Of a DNA stretch of 64,000 nt, positions 63,868 through 64,000 are shown piece after piece (the first letter of the stretch is position 1; the number at the start of each line of letters is the position of its first letter). The notes beneath the pieces are model-generated. The model was not told the origin of the DNA and searched no databases. It was given only the letters and a program-made list of their open reading frames with translations. The translations under genes were made by a program, and so were the position numbers. The stretch is from Planctomycetota bacterium (GTDB lineage Bacteria > Planctomycetota > Planctomycetia > Planctomycetales > Planctomycetaceae), in contig JACTNB010000024.1 in the NCBI GenBank assembly GCA_014584345.1, positions 186,001 to 250,000 of the forward strand, in the 5' to 3' direction.

Positions 63868-64000
63868 CGAAAGCCACCGCGACCCAATTCCATTTCCAAC
63901 CGCTCGCCTGATAAAAACTCAGAGTCGAATGCGCCAACGCGGAATATGGACTGGAGGATTCCCGGCAGGGCATAAGCCACGTAAAGTTCACTGCCCCGCG
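63868..64000. other. Window end after moxR
   Basis: The last 133 bases after the moxR stop show no recognisable gene. A following gene, such as a DUF58 protein, may start beyond the window. Confidence 0.5.

Overview
The window looks like chromosomal DNA of a planctomycete (phylum Planctomycetota, family not resolvable from here). It is GC-rich and carries several families typical of that group: a 950-residue PSCyt1-DUF1549-DUF1553 protein followed by a Tat-exported DUF1501 protein, a cysteine-rich YTV-type wall protein, a kinase with a C-terminal membrane anchor, a DUF1844 protein, and a class Ic ribonucleotide reductase of the kind described in the sister phylum Chlamydiae.

Layout. 1-11.9 kb: a partial rhamnulokinase, CstA, a glycolate-oxidase-type GlcD, a sugar ABC ATPase with no partner genes, a Ser/Thr kinase, NhaA, and an epmA-ykgJ pair. 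11.9-18.1 kb: nrdA and nrdB behind a promoter carrying two NrdR-type boxes and upstream DnaA-type 9-mers, then a His-rich lipoprotein. 18.2-19.5 kb: a Tat-exported Gfo/Idh/MocA oxidoreductase. 19.5-24.6 kb: a gene-poor, decayed stretch with a frameshifted GYF_2 protein, an IS630-type transposase remnant, an hsdM 5' fragment, a PD-(D/E)XK nuclease and an integrase fragment, bounded by tRNA-Val(GAC). 25.2-27.3 kb: a secreted protein and a small lipoprotein. 27.7-37.6 kb: a divergent catabolic-looking cluster (M20 peptidase against amidohydrolase, creatininase, MFS permease and IclR), then the DUF1549/DUF1501 pair. 37.7-46.5 kb: methyltransferase, DUF1844, gltD, gltB and a LysR regulator. 46.7-53.8 kb: a disordered acidic/arginine-rich protein, a squalene/phytoene synthase, the YTV protein, RlmN and an aldehyde dehydrogenase. 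54.1-63.9 kb: an NfeD-flotillin pair, an alpha/beta hydrolase, two tandem membrane-anchored vWA paralogues, a PolB-like 3'-5' exonuclease and a MoxR ATPase.

Genes that work together: NrdA/NrdB make dNTPs; GltB/GltD make glutamate, and the upstream LysR gene is a plausible regulator; NfeD/flotillin form a membrane-microdomain pair; the vWA proteins and MoxR may form a chaperone/assembly module; the M20, amidohydrolase, creatininase, MFS and IclR set suggests uptake and hydrolysis of an amide or lactone compound.

Between the genes lie at least three families of dispersed imperfect palindromes. Family A has arms of up to 30 bp and a conserved flank; three full copies and two partial ones are visible. 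One full copy sits between nrdA and nrdB.

All calls come from reading the sequence by eye and knowledge of the families. No database search was run.
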